Shown here: piece after piece, positions 1 through 6,367 of the stretch
Layout: every line of letters begins with the position of its first letter
How positions within the stretch are numbered: the first letter of the stretch is position 1
Assembly: GCA_001871755.1 (NCBI GenBank)
Contig: MNXL01000006.1
Span: forward strand, 1 to 10,331
DNA length: 10,331 nucleotides
From: Anaerolineae bacterium CG2_30_64_16
GTDB lineage: Bacteria; Chloroflexota; Anaerolineae; CG2-30-64-16
Reading direction: 5' to 3'
The notes under the pieces: generated by a model
What the model was told of the DNA's origin: nothing
Seen by the model: the letters and a program-made list of their open reading frames with translations, nothing else
Database searches by the model: none
Translations under genes and position numbers: made by a program

Positions 1-353
1 AGATGCGGGATCGGGTGAGCGCCGGGGAAGATGGTGATGGCGGGCTTTCCGGTTTCCTGATCCGCGCGCCCGAGGCCAAAGTCTCGGTCGTCTTCTCGGA
101 AACGCCGGCAGGGCAGGTCGAGGGCGGGTTCCGCGCCCGCCCCGGCTACAACGTCTCGGAGGTCGCGCTCAGTCTCGGCGGCGGCGGCCACCCGCAGGCG
201 GCCGGCTGTACGATCTCCGGCTCCCTGGCCGCAGCGCATGACCGCGTCCTGCCGTTGCTCCAGAGCGCCATTGCCGCGCAGCACGGCAACATGTCCGTCA
301 TTCCCGCGAACGCGGGAATCCACCAGTCTGGATTCCCGCGTTCGCGGGAATGA
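1..353 (+). CDS. DHH/DHHA1-family phosphoesterase, C-terminal part (NrnA-like), cut by window start
   Basis: Only the last roughly 116 codons are visible, and the gene starts before the window. The visible protein is a DHHA1 substrate-binding domain. A strand-rich stretch (SVVFSETPAGQVEGGFRAR) is followed by the hallmark glycine motif GGGGHPQAAG, which in NrnA-type enzymes binds the substrate beside the DHH active site (the DHH motifs lie outside the window). NrnA degrades nanoRNAs and, in many bacteria, pAp to AMP. Placement directly before truB and ribF is the usual neighbourhood for nrnA, so this assignment is favoured over RecJ-type relatives. The domain seems to end near IAAQHG. The last about 20 residues and the stop codon are encoded by the palindromic repeat at 296-355, so the C-terminus is probably a read-through tail created by repeat insertion. 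The ATG at position 3 is probably an internal methionine. Confidence 0.8.
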   Translation, partial: MRDRVSAGEDGDGGLSGFLIRAPEAKVSVVFSETPAGQVEGGFRARPGYNVSEVALSLGGGGHPQAAGCTISGSLAAAHDRVLPLLQSAIAAQHGNMSVIPANAGIHQSGFPRSRE

Positions 354-355
354 CG
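296..355. repeat. Palindromic dispersed repeat, copy 1 (dRS3-like)
   Basis: The 60-bp unit begins CGTCATTCCCGCG and ends CGCGGGAATGACG, so its ends are inverted repeats of each other. Inside are two smaller palindromes of the form ATTCCC-8 nt-GGGAAT (301-318 region and 332-351), the shape of the neisserial dRS3 repeat, which is also seen in other GC-rich genomes. It supplies the stop of the upstream DHH gene and contains an ATG usable by truB. A second copy lies at 2785-2843. Confidence 0.85.
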
Positions 356-1318
356 TGGAGGCATCTCCTGTCCCAAAACGAGACCTCCACCGTGAAACAC
401 GCAAACGAGCAGCCAAACCACCACGGCATCCTGAACCTGGACAAACCGGCCGGCTGGACCTCCCACGACGTCGTGGCCCGCGTGCGCCGGCTGTTGCACC
501 AGCGAGGTGTGGGCCACGCCGGCACGCTCGATCCCCTGGCCACGGGTGTGCTGGTCGTCTGCGTCGGCCAGGCCACCCGCGTCGTCGAGTATCTGATGGC
601 CGGTCAGAAGGTCTATCGCGCGGTGGCTCGCCTCGGCGAGACCAGCGACACCTACGACATCGACGGCGCGATCACGGCCACGGCGCCCGTGCCTCCGCTC
701 ACGCGCGCTGATCTCGCCCTGGCCCTGGCGCCCTTTGTCGGCCCCATCCTACAGATCCCGCCCGCCTACTCGGCCATCAAACAGGACGGCGTGCCCGCGC
801 ACCGCCGCGCACGGCGCGGGCAGGTGGTGGAGCTCACGGCCCGGCCGGTGACGATCAACCGGATCGACCTGCTCGACTGGCAGCCCCCCCACCTGACCCT
901 CGAGGTCACCTGCGGCCCTGGCGCCTACATCCGCAGCCTGACGCACGATCTCGGCCAGGCGCTGGGGTGCGGCGCGGTCCTGACCGCGCTGACCCGGCTT
1001 CGCAGCGGGAGCTTCGCCTTGGCCGACGCCATCAGCCTGGAGACTCTGGCGGAAGCCGCCGAGGCCGGCCAGGTGGCGCGCTACCTGCACCCGCTCCGGT
1101 CTGCGTTGACCGATCTGACCCCGGTGCCTGTGGACCCCCAAGCCACGGCGCAAATCGCCCACGGGCAGGCGATCCCCTGCCCCACCCGGCCGGAAAACGA
1201 GACCGGGGTTGCGTGCGGGCCAGACGGTGGCGTATTGGCGATCCTGGTCTACGATGCCACCCGGATGCAGTGGCGGCCGCGCAAGGTGTTTGCAGCGGAT
1301 GAAAACGGCAGCGGATAG
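350..1318 (+). CDS. truB: tRNA pseudouridine(55) synthase TruB
   Basis: Converts U55 of the tRNA T-loop to pseudouridine. The signature stretches are present in order: GILNLDKPAGWTSHDVV near the N-terminus, then GHAGTLDPLATGVL with the catalytic Asp of the GxLDP motif. YRAVARLGETSDTYD, IPPAYSAIKQDGVPAHRRAR and the RNA-binding GAYIRSLTHDLG follow. A C-terminal region (about residues 240-310) resembles the short PUA-like tail. About 310 aa is normal. The start is uncertain. The ATG at 350 overlaps the upstream stop (ATGA) but lies inside the palindromic repeat, while the in-frame GTG at 392 leaves the usual about 10 residues before GILNLDKP and may be the native start. Neither has a convincing ribosome site. 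The last residues (ADENGSG) and the TAG stop are written in a 16-bp tandem repeat shared with the spacer. ribF follows 34 bp later, so the two are probably co-transcribed. Confidence 0.96.
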   Translation: MTWRHLLSQNETSTVKHANEQPNHHGILNLDKPAGWTSHDVVARVRRLLHQRGVGHAGTLDPLATGVLVVCVGQATRVVEYLMAGQKVYRAVARLGETSDTYDIDGAITATAPVPPLTRADLALALAPFVGPILQIPPAYSAIKQDGVPAHRRARRGQVVELTARPVTINRIDLLDWQPPHLTLEVTCGPGAYIRSLTHDLGQALGCGAVLTALTRLRSGSFALADAISLETLAEAAEAGQVARYLHPLRSALTDLTPVPVDPQATAQIAHGQAIPCPTRPENETGVACGPDGGVLAILVYDATRMQWRPRKVFAADENGSG

Positions 1319-1339
1319 AAACGGCAGCGGATGAAAACG
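1292..1339. repeat. 16-bp tandem repeat, three units, over the truB stop
   Basis: Three consecutive 16-mers (GCAGCGGATGAAAACG, GCAGCGGATAGAAACG, GCAGCGGATGAAAACG) begin at 1292, 1308 and 1324. A degenerate fourth (GATAAGCGGATTCATG) runs into the ribF start. The TG-to-AG difference in the second unit creates the TAG that ends truB. The ribF ribosome site is therefore made of repeat sequence and is weak. Confidence 0.85.
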
Positions 1340-1352
1340 GATAAGCGGATTC

Positions 1353-2747
1353 ATGTCTATGCGGACTTTCCTTGGGTTCCCCAGTCAACTGCCAGATAGG
1401 CCCACCTACCTGACCATCGGCAATTTCGACGGTGTGCACCGCGGGCATCAGGCGCTGATCGCCGGCATGGTAGAGACGGCCCACGCCGCGGGCGGCCTGG
1501 CCGGCCTGCTCACGTTCACCCCCCACCCGCTGGCCGTCCTGCATCCGGAGATCCCCCTGGACTACCTGACGACCGTGGATGAGCGGTCGGAGATTCTGGC
1601 CGCGCTCGGGCTCGACTTTGTGCTGATCCTACCCTTCACACGCGAGACCGCGGCGATCAGTGCGGCGAGCTTCATGGCCAATCTAACCCAACGCCTCGGG
1701 TTGCGAGAGCTGTGGATCGGCCCCGATTTCGCGCTGGGCCGCGGGCGTGAGGGTGATGCCAGCCGCCTGGCCGCGCTGGGCCGCGAAGCAGGCTACCAGG
1801 TTCGGGTGGCGCCACCCTTCGACTGGCAAGCGGAGCCGGTTCGCAGCAGTCGGGTGCGGGCTCTGTTGGTCGAGGAGGGGGCCGTAGATCGGGCCGCGGC
1901 GTTGCTGGGCCGCCCCTATCGCATCGCCGGGAAGGTGATAGCGGGGGCGCGCCGGGGGCGCCGGCTTGGCTTCCCCACGGCCAACCTGGCGGTCTCACCG
2001 GAGCGCCTGGCGCCCGCGTATGGTGTCTATGCATGCTGGGCCTGGCGAGAGGACCGGGGTTACCCGGCGGTGGTGAATGTGGGCGTGCGGCCCAGCTTCG
2101 ACAACGGCCACCCCACGATCGAGGCGTATCTGCTGGATTTCGACGAGAATCTCTACGGTGAGACGCTGGGGCTCAGCTTCATCCAACGCTTGCGCGGGGA
2201 AAAGCGGTTCGCCGATATCGCCGATCTGGTCGCGCAGATCCGCAGCGACACCAACGCGGCCCGGCGGATCCTGGCCGATCCCCCCGATCAGACTGGAAGG
2301 TGGAAGCTGGAAGCTGGAGGTTGGCGGCTGGAGGTTGGAACGCCGTTCTGGACGGAGCTCGCTCACACCGCGGACTGGGCCATTCGCGTGACTGGAGACA
2401 CGCAGCGGCAGCTTTTCGCCCGGGCCGCGGCCAGCATGTTCGCCATGCAGGACGCGGATCGGGCTCACCCCATCACCCTGGCCCACGCGGTGAACCTGGT
2501 CGGTCAAACGGACCCGGCCGGGCTGCTGGTGGCCTGGCTGAACGAGTTGCTGCTGGAGGCGGAGCTGGACGGCGCGCTCTACACCCGGTTCGAGATCCAC
2601 GAGATTTCGATAACTGGTCTGCGCGCGGTGGCGTACGGCTACCCGGGCGCAGCGTCGCACACGGCCATCAAGGCTGTCACCTACTACGACTTGAACGTGA
2701 CCGAAAGCGCGGGGGCCTGGACCGCGACGGTGACGTTCGACGTTTGA
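1353..2747 (+). CDS. ribF: RibF (riboflavin kinase/FAD synthetase) fused to a C-terminal archease domain
   Basis: A 464-aa protein, whereas RibF alone is about 310 aa. Residues 18-180 form the FMN adenylyltransferase domain, with GNFDGVHRGHQ (HxGH-type nucleotide site, His29/His32) and SSRVRALL at 165-172. Residues 186-312 form the riboflavin kinase domain, with GFPTANL at 206-212 (the PTAN motif), NVGVRPSF, and TIEAYLLDF holding the expected catalytic Glu257. Together they turn riboflavin into FMN and then FAD. Residues 315-328 are a Trp/Gly/Leu/Glu linker encoded by a 7-bp tandem array. Residues 332-464 match archease: ELAHTADWAI with Asp341, LVAWLNELLLEAE, HTAIKAVTYYDLNV with Lys440 and Asp446, and a terminal TFDV with Asp463. 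These are the family's metal-binding and conserved positions. Archease activates the RNA ligase RtcB. I see no ATG, GTG or TTG in frame between residue 280 and HTAD, so the archease appears to be made only as a fusion. Confidence 0.93.
   Translation: MSMRTFLGFPSQLPDRPTYLTIGNFDGVHRGHQALIAGMVETAHAAGGLAGLLTFTPHPLAVLHPEIPLDYLTTVDERSEILAALGLDFVLILPFTRETAAISAASFMANLTQRLGLRELWIGPDFALGRGREGDASRLAALGREAGYQVRVAPPFDWQAEPVRSSRVRALLVEEGAVDRAAALLGRPYRIAGKVIAGARRGRRLGFPTANLAVSPERLAPAYGVYACWAWREDRGYPAVVNVGVRPSFDNGHPTIEAYLLDFDENLYGETLGLSFIQRLRGEKRFADIADLVAQIRSDTNAARRILADPPDQTGRWKLEAGGWRLEVGTPFWTELAHTADWAIRVTGDTQRQLFARAAASMFAMQDADRAHPITLAHAVNLVGQTDPAGLLVAWLNELLLEAELDGALYTRFEIHEISITGLRAVAYGYPGAASHTAIKAVTYYDLNVTESAGAWTATVTFDV
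2295..2336. repeat. 7-bp tandem array forming the RibF-archease linker
   Basis: Six heptamers in a row: GGAAGGT, GGAAGCT, GGAAGCT, GGAGGTT, GGCGGCT, GGAGGTT. Six units make 42 bp, exactly 14 codons, so the ribF and archease frames stay joined. Gain or loss of one unit would shift the frame. Such G-rich arrays are typical of the spacers in this window, which suggests a former intergenic gap that became coding. Confidence 0.9.
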
Positions 2748-2784
2748 CCAGCAGTGAGCACGCGTCACACCCGCGCACGCGGGA

Positions 2785-2843
2785 CGTCATTCCCGCGAAA
2801 GCGGGAACCAGGCTGTTGGATTCCCGCCTGCGCGGAAATGACG
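2785..2843. repeat. Palindromic dispersed repeat, copy 2, between convergent genes
   Basis: The 59-bp unit has ends CGTCATTCCCGCG and CGCGGAAATGACG and the same two-palindrome layout as the copy at 296-355, with a different centre (AACCAGGCTGTTGGATT). It lies between the stop of ribF-archease (2747) and the stop of thyA (2892) and could fold as a bidirectional transcript end. There is no U-run, so it is not a standard intrinsic terminator. I see nothing else in the rest of the 144-bp spacer. Confidence 0.85.
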
Positions 2844-2891
2844 AGCAGTGCAAAATCTCAGCGTGTGTGTAGAATGCTTGACGGCGGGCGC

Positions 2892-3689
2892 CTACACCGC
2901 CACCTCGGCCGGGATGTGAGGGTGGGGATCGTAGCCTTGCAGATCGAAGTCCTCATACGCAAACTCGAAGATCGACCTGACGGCCGGGTTGAGCTGCATT
3001 TGCGGCAACGACCGGGGCTGACGCGCCAATTGCAGCCTGGCCGCCGCCAGGTGGTTGACGTAGAGATGCGCATCCCCCGATGTGTGCACGAACTCCCCCG
3101 CCTCCAGCCCACACACCTGGGCGACCATCATCGTCAGCAGCGCATAGGAGGCGATGTTGAAGGGCAACCCCAGGAAGACGTCCACCGACCGCTGGTAGAG
3201 CTGGCACGAGAGTACGCCGTCCGCGACATAGAACTGAAACAGGACGTGACAGGGGGGGAGCGCCATCCGACTGATCTCGCCGACGTTCCAGACGCTGACG
3301 ATGAGTCGCCGCGAAGCGGGGTTAGTTCTGATCTGGTCGATGACTTGGGCGATCTGGTCAATCGTCTGCCCGTCGGCGTCTGCCCGCCACGACCGCCACT
3401 GCGCGCCGTAGACTGGGCCCAGATCACCGTTTGCATCGGCCCACTCGTCCCAGATGTGAACCCCGTGCGCCTGCAAGTACTTGACGTTGGTATCCCCGCG
3501 CAGGAACCACAACAACTCGTAGATGATGGACTTGAGATGTAGCCGTTTAGTCGTCAGCAGCGGAAACCCCTGGCGGAGATCGAACCGCATCTGGTAGCCA
3601 AAGACCGACCGGGTGCCGGTGCCGGTGCGATCAGCCTTTGCCACCCCATGATCGAGGATGTGCTGCATCAGAGCCAGGTATTGCTGCAT
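2892..3689 (-). CDS. thyA: Thymidylate synthase ThyA
   Basis: Converts dUMP and methylene-tetrahydrofolate to dTMP and dihydrofolate. The 265-aa protein is collinear with E. coli ThyA over its full length. It begins MQQYLALMQHILDHG and has DRTGTGT (20-26, phosphate-binding Arg21), the LLWFLRGDTN helix (about 59-68), IWDEWADANGDLGPVYG and RRLIVSVWN. The catalytic Cys147 lies in ALPPCHVLFQFYV. The dUMP-binding stretch LYQRSVDVFLGLPFNIASY follows, with Val where E. coli has Cys (not a catalytic site). It ends with YDPHPHIPAEVAV. The start is an ATG preceded by GAGG at a 10-nt spacing. It is the last gene of the minus-strand run and converges on ribF-archease. No dihydrofolate reductase gene is visible alongside. 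Confidence 0.98.
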   Translation of the reverse strand: MQQYLALMQHILDHGVAKADRTGTGTRSVFGYQMRFDLRQGFPLLTTKRLHLKSIIYELLWFLRGDTNVKYLQAHGVHIWDEWADANGDLGPVYGAQWRSWRADADGQTIDQIAQVIDQIRTNPASRRLIVSVWNVGEISRMALPPCHVLFQFYVADGVLSCQLYQRSVDVFLGLPFNIASYALLTMMVAQVCGLEAGEFVHTSGDAHLYVNHLAAARLQLARQPRSLPQMQLNPAVRSIFEFAYEDFDLQGYDPHPHIPAEVAV

Positions 3690-3712
3690 CGGGTTGGGTC
3701 CTCAAGGCGCAA

Positions 3713-3746
3713 CAACGGAGCGCCCTGGTGCAGGGAGGCTCCGTTG
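3713..3746 (-). promoter_or_regulatory. Strong hairpin between the CBS gene and thyA
   Basis: CAACGGAGC (3713-3721) pairs perfectly with GCTCCGTTG (3738-3746). An inner CCCT/AGGG stem (3723-3726/3732-3735) closes a 5-nt loop. It sits 23 nt upstream of the thyA start and 19 nt after the CBS-gene stop. On the minus strand no T-run follows, so it is not a clear terminator. An attenuating, processing or mRNA-stabilising hairpin in the thyA leader is possible. Confidence 0.55.
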
Positions 3747-3765
3747 CGAAGCGACCACCAACGAA

Positions 3766-4410
3766 CTATGCTTCTCGGAAGTCCACGATCTTGACGTTCA
3801 GCTTGTCCAAGGCCTGACGCAGCAAGGCCGGGTCTACGTCATTGACCTTGAACGTGATCGCCCGCTCTCCGGGCAACTCACCCTCAGAGGTCAGCAGGCT
3901 GATGATGTTAGCGCCCATCGCGCTCACGTCGTGGGTCAGCGCAGCCAGGATCCCCTTGCCCTCGTGCACGGCCAGCGTCACGCGGATGCCCGGGGTGCGG
4001 GTACCCAACACATCCAGCAGCGCCTTGAAGATGTCCGTCTCGGTGATGATGCCCACCAACCGACCCTGCTCGATCACTGGCAGCCCGCCGATCTTGCTGT
4101 CAGCCATGATCCGGGCGGCCTGTTCCAACGGCGTGTCCGGGGTCACGGTGATCACCGGGCTCGACATCACCTTCTTCACGGTGAGCTTCGCGAGCAGATA
4201 GCGCAGCTCGTGGACGCTCAGCGAGGTCGCCGGCGAAGGCGCCGCATGTAATAAGTCTTTGTCCGAGACGATGCCGATCATCTGGCCCGCCGCGTTCAGA
4301 ACCGGCAGACGGCGGATCTTGCGCTCTCGCATCAGATGCAAGGCGTCATCGATGCCAACATCTGCCGCGATCGTGATCGGATTGCGGGTCATCCACTTGC
4401 CGACAAGCAT
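3766..4410 (-). CDS. AcuB-like CBS-CBS-ACT domain protein
   Basis: A soluble 214-aa protein with two CBS domains followed by an ACT-like domain. CBS1 is about residues 5-58, starting MTRNPITIAADVGIDDAL and including IRRLPVLNAAGQMIGIVSDKDL. CBS2 is about 80-132, with VMSSPVITVTPDTPLEQAA and IGGLPVIEQGRLVGIITETDI. The ACT-like domain is about 142-212 and includes GILAALTHDVSAMGANI. CBS pairs usually bind adenine nucleotides and ACT domains bind small ligands such as amino acids, so a metabolite-sensing role is likely. The layout and length match AcuB of Bacillus, whose exact role is unclear. The start is set at the ATG at 4410, preceded by a perfect AGGAGG at 7 nt. An upstream in-frame extension to 4461 would be encoded by the 8-bp repeat array. 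No acuA, acuC or acetyl-CoA synthetase gene is nearby, so function is not assigned. Confidence 0.9.
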   Translation of the reverse strand: MLVGKWMTRNPITIAADVGIDDALHLMRERKIRRLPVLNAAGQMIGIVSDKDLLHAAPSPATSLSVHELRYLLAKLTVKKVMSSPVITVTPDTPLEQAARIMADSKIGGLPVIEQGRLVGIITETDIFKALLDVLGTRTPGIRVTLAVHEGKGILAALTHDVSAMGANIISLLTSEGELPGERAITFKVNDVDPALLRQALDKLNVKIVDFREA

Positions 4411-4417
4411 GTTTTTT

Positions 4418-4423
4418 CCTCCT
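4418..4423 (-). promoter_or_regulatory. Ribosome binding site of the CBS-CBS-ACT gene
   Basis: Perfect AGGAGG on the minus strand, 7 nt before the ATG at 4410. It decides this start over a longer frame that would pass through the octamer array. Confidence 0.85.
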
Positions 4424-4429
4424 GGTATC

Positions 4430-4501
4430 CGTGACAAGGTGACACGGTGACCGGGTGACAAGGTGAACGGGTCACGTCGTCACCCGGTGACACGGTGGCG
4501 G
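4430..4501. repeat. 8-bp tandem array, nine units (GGTGACAC type)
   Basis: Nine octamers in exact 8-bp register, running CGTGACAA, GGTGACAC, GGTGACCG, GGTGACAA, GGTGAACG, GGTCACGT, CGTCACCC, GGTGACAC, GGTGGCGG. It fills the whole gap between the YIP1-family gene stop (4504) and the CBS gene's ribosome site. The sixth unit is nearly the reverse complement of the others, so the array can fold back on itself. A shorter relative ends pckG at 7203-7226. Confidence 0.9.
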
Positions 4502-4503
4502 AA

Positions 4504-5082
4504 CTAGCCTGAAAACGCGCCGGTCAGCGCGGCGCCGGCGAAGCCCACTGCACAAAAGATGATCCCGATGAGCAGGGTGATGAGAAACACCACGACACCC
4601 GAGATGATGACGGTCAGCGCGGCGTTGGTGTCATCCTGATCCAGCGATTGCCGGATTGCGATGAACCCGGTAGCGATCGACCAGATCCACGCCACAATGC
4701 TGATCAACCAGCCGACACAGGGGATGGCCGCCAGCAAGTTCAACGCCTGCGGCGCATACGCAAAGCCGAACGCGCGCTGCACTTCGCCGAAATCGCCGGT
4801 CCCTTTAAAAAAGCGGGTACCGATGTACTGCGCCACAAACACCCAAAGATAGTAGCCCGCGACGGCGATCACAGCGCGATAGATGAACGCGCCGATCGCT
4901 GCGCCCAGGTGCCCCGTGAACAAGAGACCCAGAAAGCTACCCAGTGCGCCGAGGAGCGACACCAGGACCACGACGATCAAAGCATCTTGGGTGTAGCTGG
5001 TATCGTGTTCGACCTCCTCGTAGAAGTCCTTGTCCAGTCTGGCTGCGCGGATCATGCCGTTGAGAATTCGATTGAAGTCCAT
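4504..5082 (-). CDS. YIP1-family integral membrane protein
   Basis: A 192-aa protein with a polar N-terminus (about 1-32, containing FNRILNGMIRAARLDKDFYEE) followed by about five hydrophobic segments. They lie near residues 33-56, 60-86, 104-121, 123-143 and 156-187. The N-terminal helix, the short loop before the first segment and the segment ending IWSIATGFIAIRQ fit bacterial YIP1-domain proteins. Their molecular role is unknown; eukaryotic relatives act in vesicle trafficking, which says little here. The start is the ATG at 5082 with GGAGG at 9 nt. A longer frame to 5151 would pass through the ribosome site and is rejected. It lies between era and the CBS gene, with no sign of a shared pathway. 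The family call rests on overall pattern rather than a sharp motif. Confidence 0.75.
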   Translation of the reverse strand: MDFNRILNGMIRAARLDKDFYEEVEHDTSYTQDALIVVVLVSLLGALGSFLGLLFTGHLGAAIGAFIYRAVIAVAGYYLWVFVAQYIGTRFFKGTGDFGEVQRAFGFAYAPQALNLLAAIPCVGWLISIVAWIWSIATGFIAIRQSLDQDDTNAALTVIISGVVVFLITLLIGIIFCAVGFAGAALTGAFSG

Positions 5083-5091
5083 GGGTGCAAT

Positions 5092-5096
5092 CCTCC
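5092..5096 (-). promoter_or_regulatory. Ribosome binding site of the YIP1-family gene
   Basis: GGAGG on the minus strand, 9 nt before the ATG at 5082. It supports this start over the longer reading frame. Confidence 0.75.
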
Positions 5097-5104
5097 ATAA
5101 TATG

Positions 5105-5231
5105 CAATGACATTGTGCGACTACTACAGTTGGGCGTAAGTCCTTTGGCAATTGCAGAACACGCCGTCCAACTGTTTAAAGTACTTTGCGCATTTCCTTC
5201 AACTGCACAAGGATTTCCGCCGCAAAGTACT
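5105..5231. other. Structured, AT-richer spacer downstream of era with nested inverted repeats
   Basis: The era to YIP1 gap (5083-5271) differs from the other spacers: it has no tandem array and is richer in A+T. AGTACTTTGCG (5180-5190) is the exact inverse of CGCAAAGTACT (5221-5231), separated by 30 nt that contain a smaller CCTT/AAGG pair. ACAGTTGG (5126-5133) is the inverse of CCAACTGT (5168-5175) and encloses the palindrome GCAATTGC (5148-5155). CAATG-A-CATTG lies at 5105-5115. The larger hairpin begins 40 nt past the era stop and may end or protect the era transcript. A small RNA or a promoter region for the YIP1 gene is equally possible. No clear promoter was identified. Confidence 0.5.
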
Positions 5232-5271
5232 ACGATCACATCCCGATGCCAGTGTCGCCTGTTGTCGAGCC

Positions 5272-6240
5272 TTAGCCACCTCCCTTCTTGTGGGCAGCCT
5301 GGCGAGGTATCTGGTAGCCCAAACGGCGCAATTCCGCATCCTTCGCTCGCCACTTTGGGCGCACCTTGACCCACAACTCCAGATAGACCCGGGTGTCCAG
5401 GAGCGCTTCGATGTTCTGCCGGGCGCTCCAACCGATCCGCTTGAGCATCTGGCCGCCCGCGCCCACCAGGATGGCCTTCTGTGAATCCCGCTCTACAAAG
5501 ATGGTCGCGGCGATGTAGGTCATCTCCGCGCTGCGCCGCGTGAATTCGTCAACCAACACGGCCACCGCATGCGGCACCTCGTTATGCAAGTACGTGAGCG
5601 CCTGCTCCCGCACCAACTCCGCGACCATGAACCGCTCCTGCTGACCGGTCACCTGGTCGGGCGGGTAGAAGCGCGGCCCCGGCGGTAGCGCCTCGACGAT
5701 CATGGTCAACAGCCGGTCCAGGTTATCGCCCCGCAGCGCTGAGATCAACAGCCAGGCCGCGCGGGGCGCCAGCGTCGCGTACGCGTCCACGTTGCCCTGA
5801 AGATGCGCGGGCGCCACCCGGTCGGCCTTGTTCAGCCCCAGCAGCACCGACGTCTCAGGCGCCAGTTCAGCCAGCAGACCAGCCACCTGGCGGTCCTCGT
5901 CGGTCGGGCTCACGGAAACGTCCACCAGCCACAGCGCCACGTCCGCCTCGGGCAGCGTGCCGGCCGCGATCTCCACCAGCCCTTGACCCAGGCGATGCTG
6001 CGGTGCGTGGATGCCGGGCGTGTCCATGAAGATCACCTGTGCGGTGGCCTGTGTGAGGATGCCCAGCAGGCGCTGGCGGGTGGTCTGTGGTTTGGCCGAG
6101 ACAATAGCGATCTTCTGGCCGAGCAACCGGTTGATCAACGTGGATTTTCCCACGTTGGGCCGCCCAACGACCGCGACGAAGCCAGAGCGGTGGTCGGGGG
6201 GCAAGTTGTCGGGCAACACGAGCGCGTCCATAGGATCCAT
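5272..6240 (-). CDS. era: GTPase Era
   Basis: A ribosome-assembly GTPase that binds the 3' end of 16S rRNA during 30S maturation. The 322-aa protein carries all five GTPase motifs: G1 GRPNVGKST (26-34), the G2 region PQTTRQR (51-57), G3 DTPG (73-76), G4 NKAD (137-140) and G5 SAL (167-169). A C-terminal KH RNA-binding domain follows, with ERDSQKAILVGAGGQMLKRIG leading into the VYLELWVKVRPKWR strand. A short N-terminal extension (about 18 residues) precedes the G domain, and a basic Gly-rich tail (AHKKGGG) ends the protein. Starts at ATG 6240 and ATG 6231 are both possible, and neither has a strong ribosome site. The upstream spacer is an octamer array. Era is often near ybeY, dgkA or recO, none of which is visible here. 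Confidence 0.97.
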   Translation of the reverse strand: MDPMDALVLPDNLPPDHRSGFVAVVGRPNVGKSTLINRLLGQKIAIVSAKPQTTRQRLLGILTQATAQVIFMDTPGIHAPQHRLGQGLVEIAAGTLPEADVALWLVDVSVSPTDEDRQVAGLLAELAPETSVLLGLNKADRVAPAHLQGNVDAYATLAPRAAWLLISALRGDNLDRLLTMIVEALPPGPRFYPPDQVTGQQERFMVAELVREQALTYLHNEVPHAVAVLVDEFTRRSAEMTYIAATIFVERDSQKAILVGAGGQMLKRIGWSARQNIEALLDTRVYLELWVKVRPKWRAKDAELRRLGYQIPRQAAHKKGGG

Positions 6241-6270
6241 CTGGGTTGGTCAAGAGTAGCCTGGCAGATG

Positions 6271-6361
6271 GGTAGATTGGTACATTGGTACATTGGTACA
6301 TTGGTAGGTTGGTATTGTCTGCACCCGATCTACCAATCTCCCAATCTCCCAATCTACGAAT
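6271..6361. repeat. Inverted pair of 8-bp tandem arrays between the transporter gene and era
   Basis: The left arm (6271-6318) has six octamers: GGTAGATT, three GGTACATT, GGTAGGTT and GGTATTGT. After an 11-nt gap, the right arm (6330-6361) has CTACCAAT, two CTCCCAAT and CTACGAAT, the same family in reverse orientation. AGATTGGTA (6274-6282) pairs exactly with TACCAATCT (6331-6339), so the spacer can form a long hairpin. It ends 6 bp from the transporter gene's stop. Confidence 0.9.
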
Positions 6362-6367
6362 CTACTG

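Noticed and set aside
2785..2843. Intrinsic terminator between convergent genes
   Set aside because: The stem is strong but no T-run follows on either strand, and the same unit recurs at 296-355, so it is better described as a dispersed repeat.
2754..3542. Plus-strand open frame of 262 codons
   Set aside because: Its start runs through the palindromic repeat and the rest is antisense to thyA.
4411..4461. 17-residue N-terminal extension of the CBS protein
   Set aside because: It would be translated from octamer repeats and through the perfect ribosome site of the ATG at 4410.
4430..4501. CRISPR array
   Set aside because: The repeats are 8 bp, directly abutting and without unique spacers, so this is a simple tandem array.
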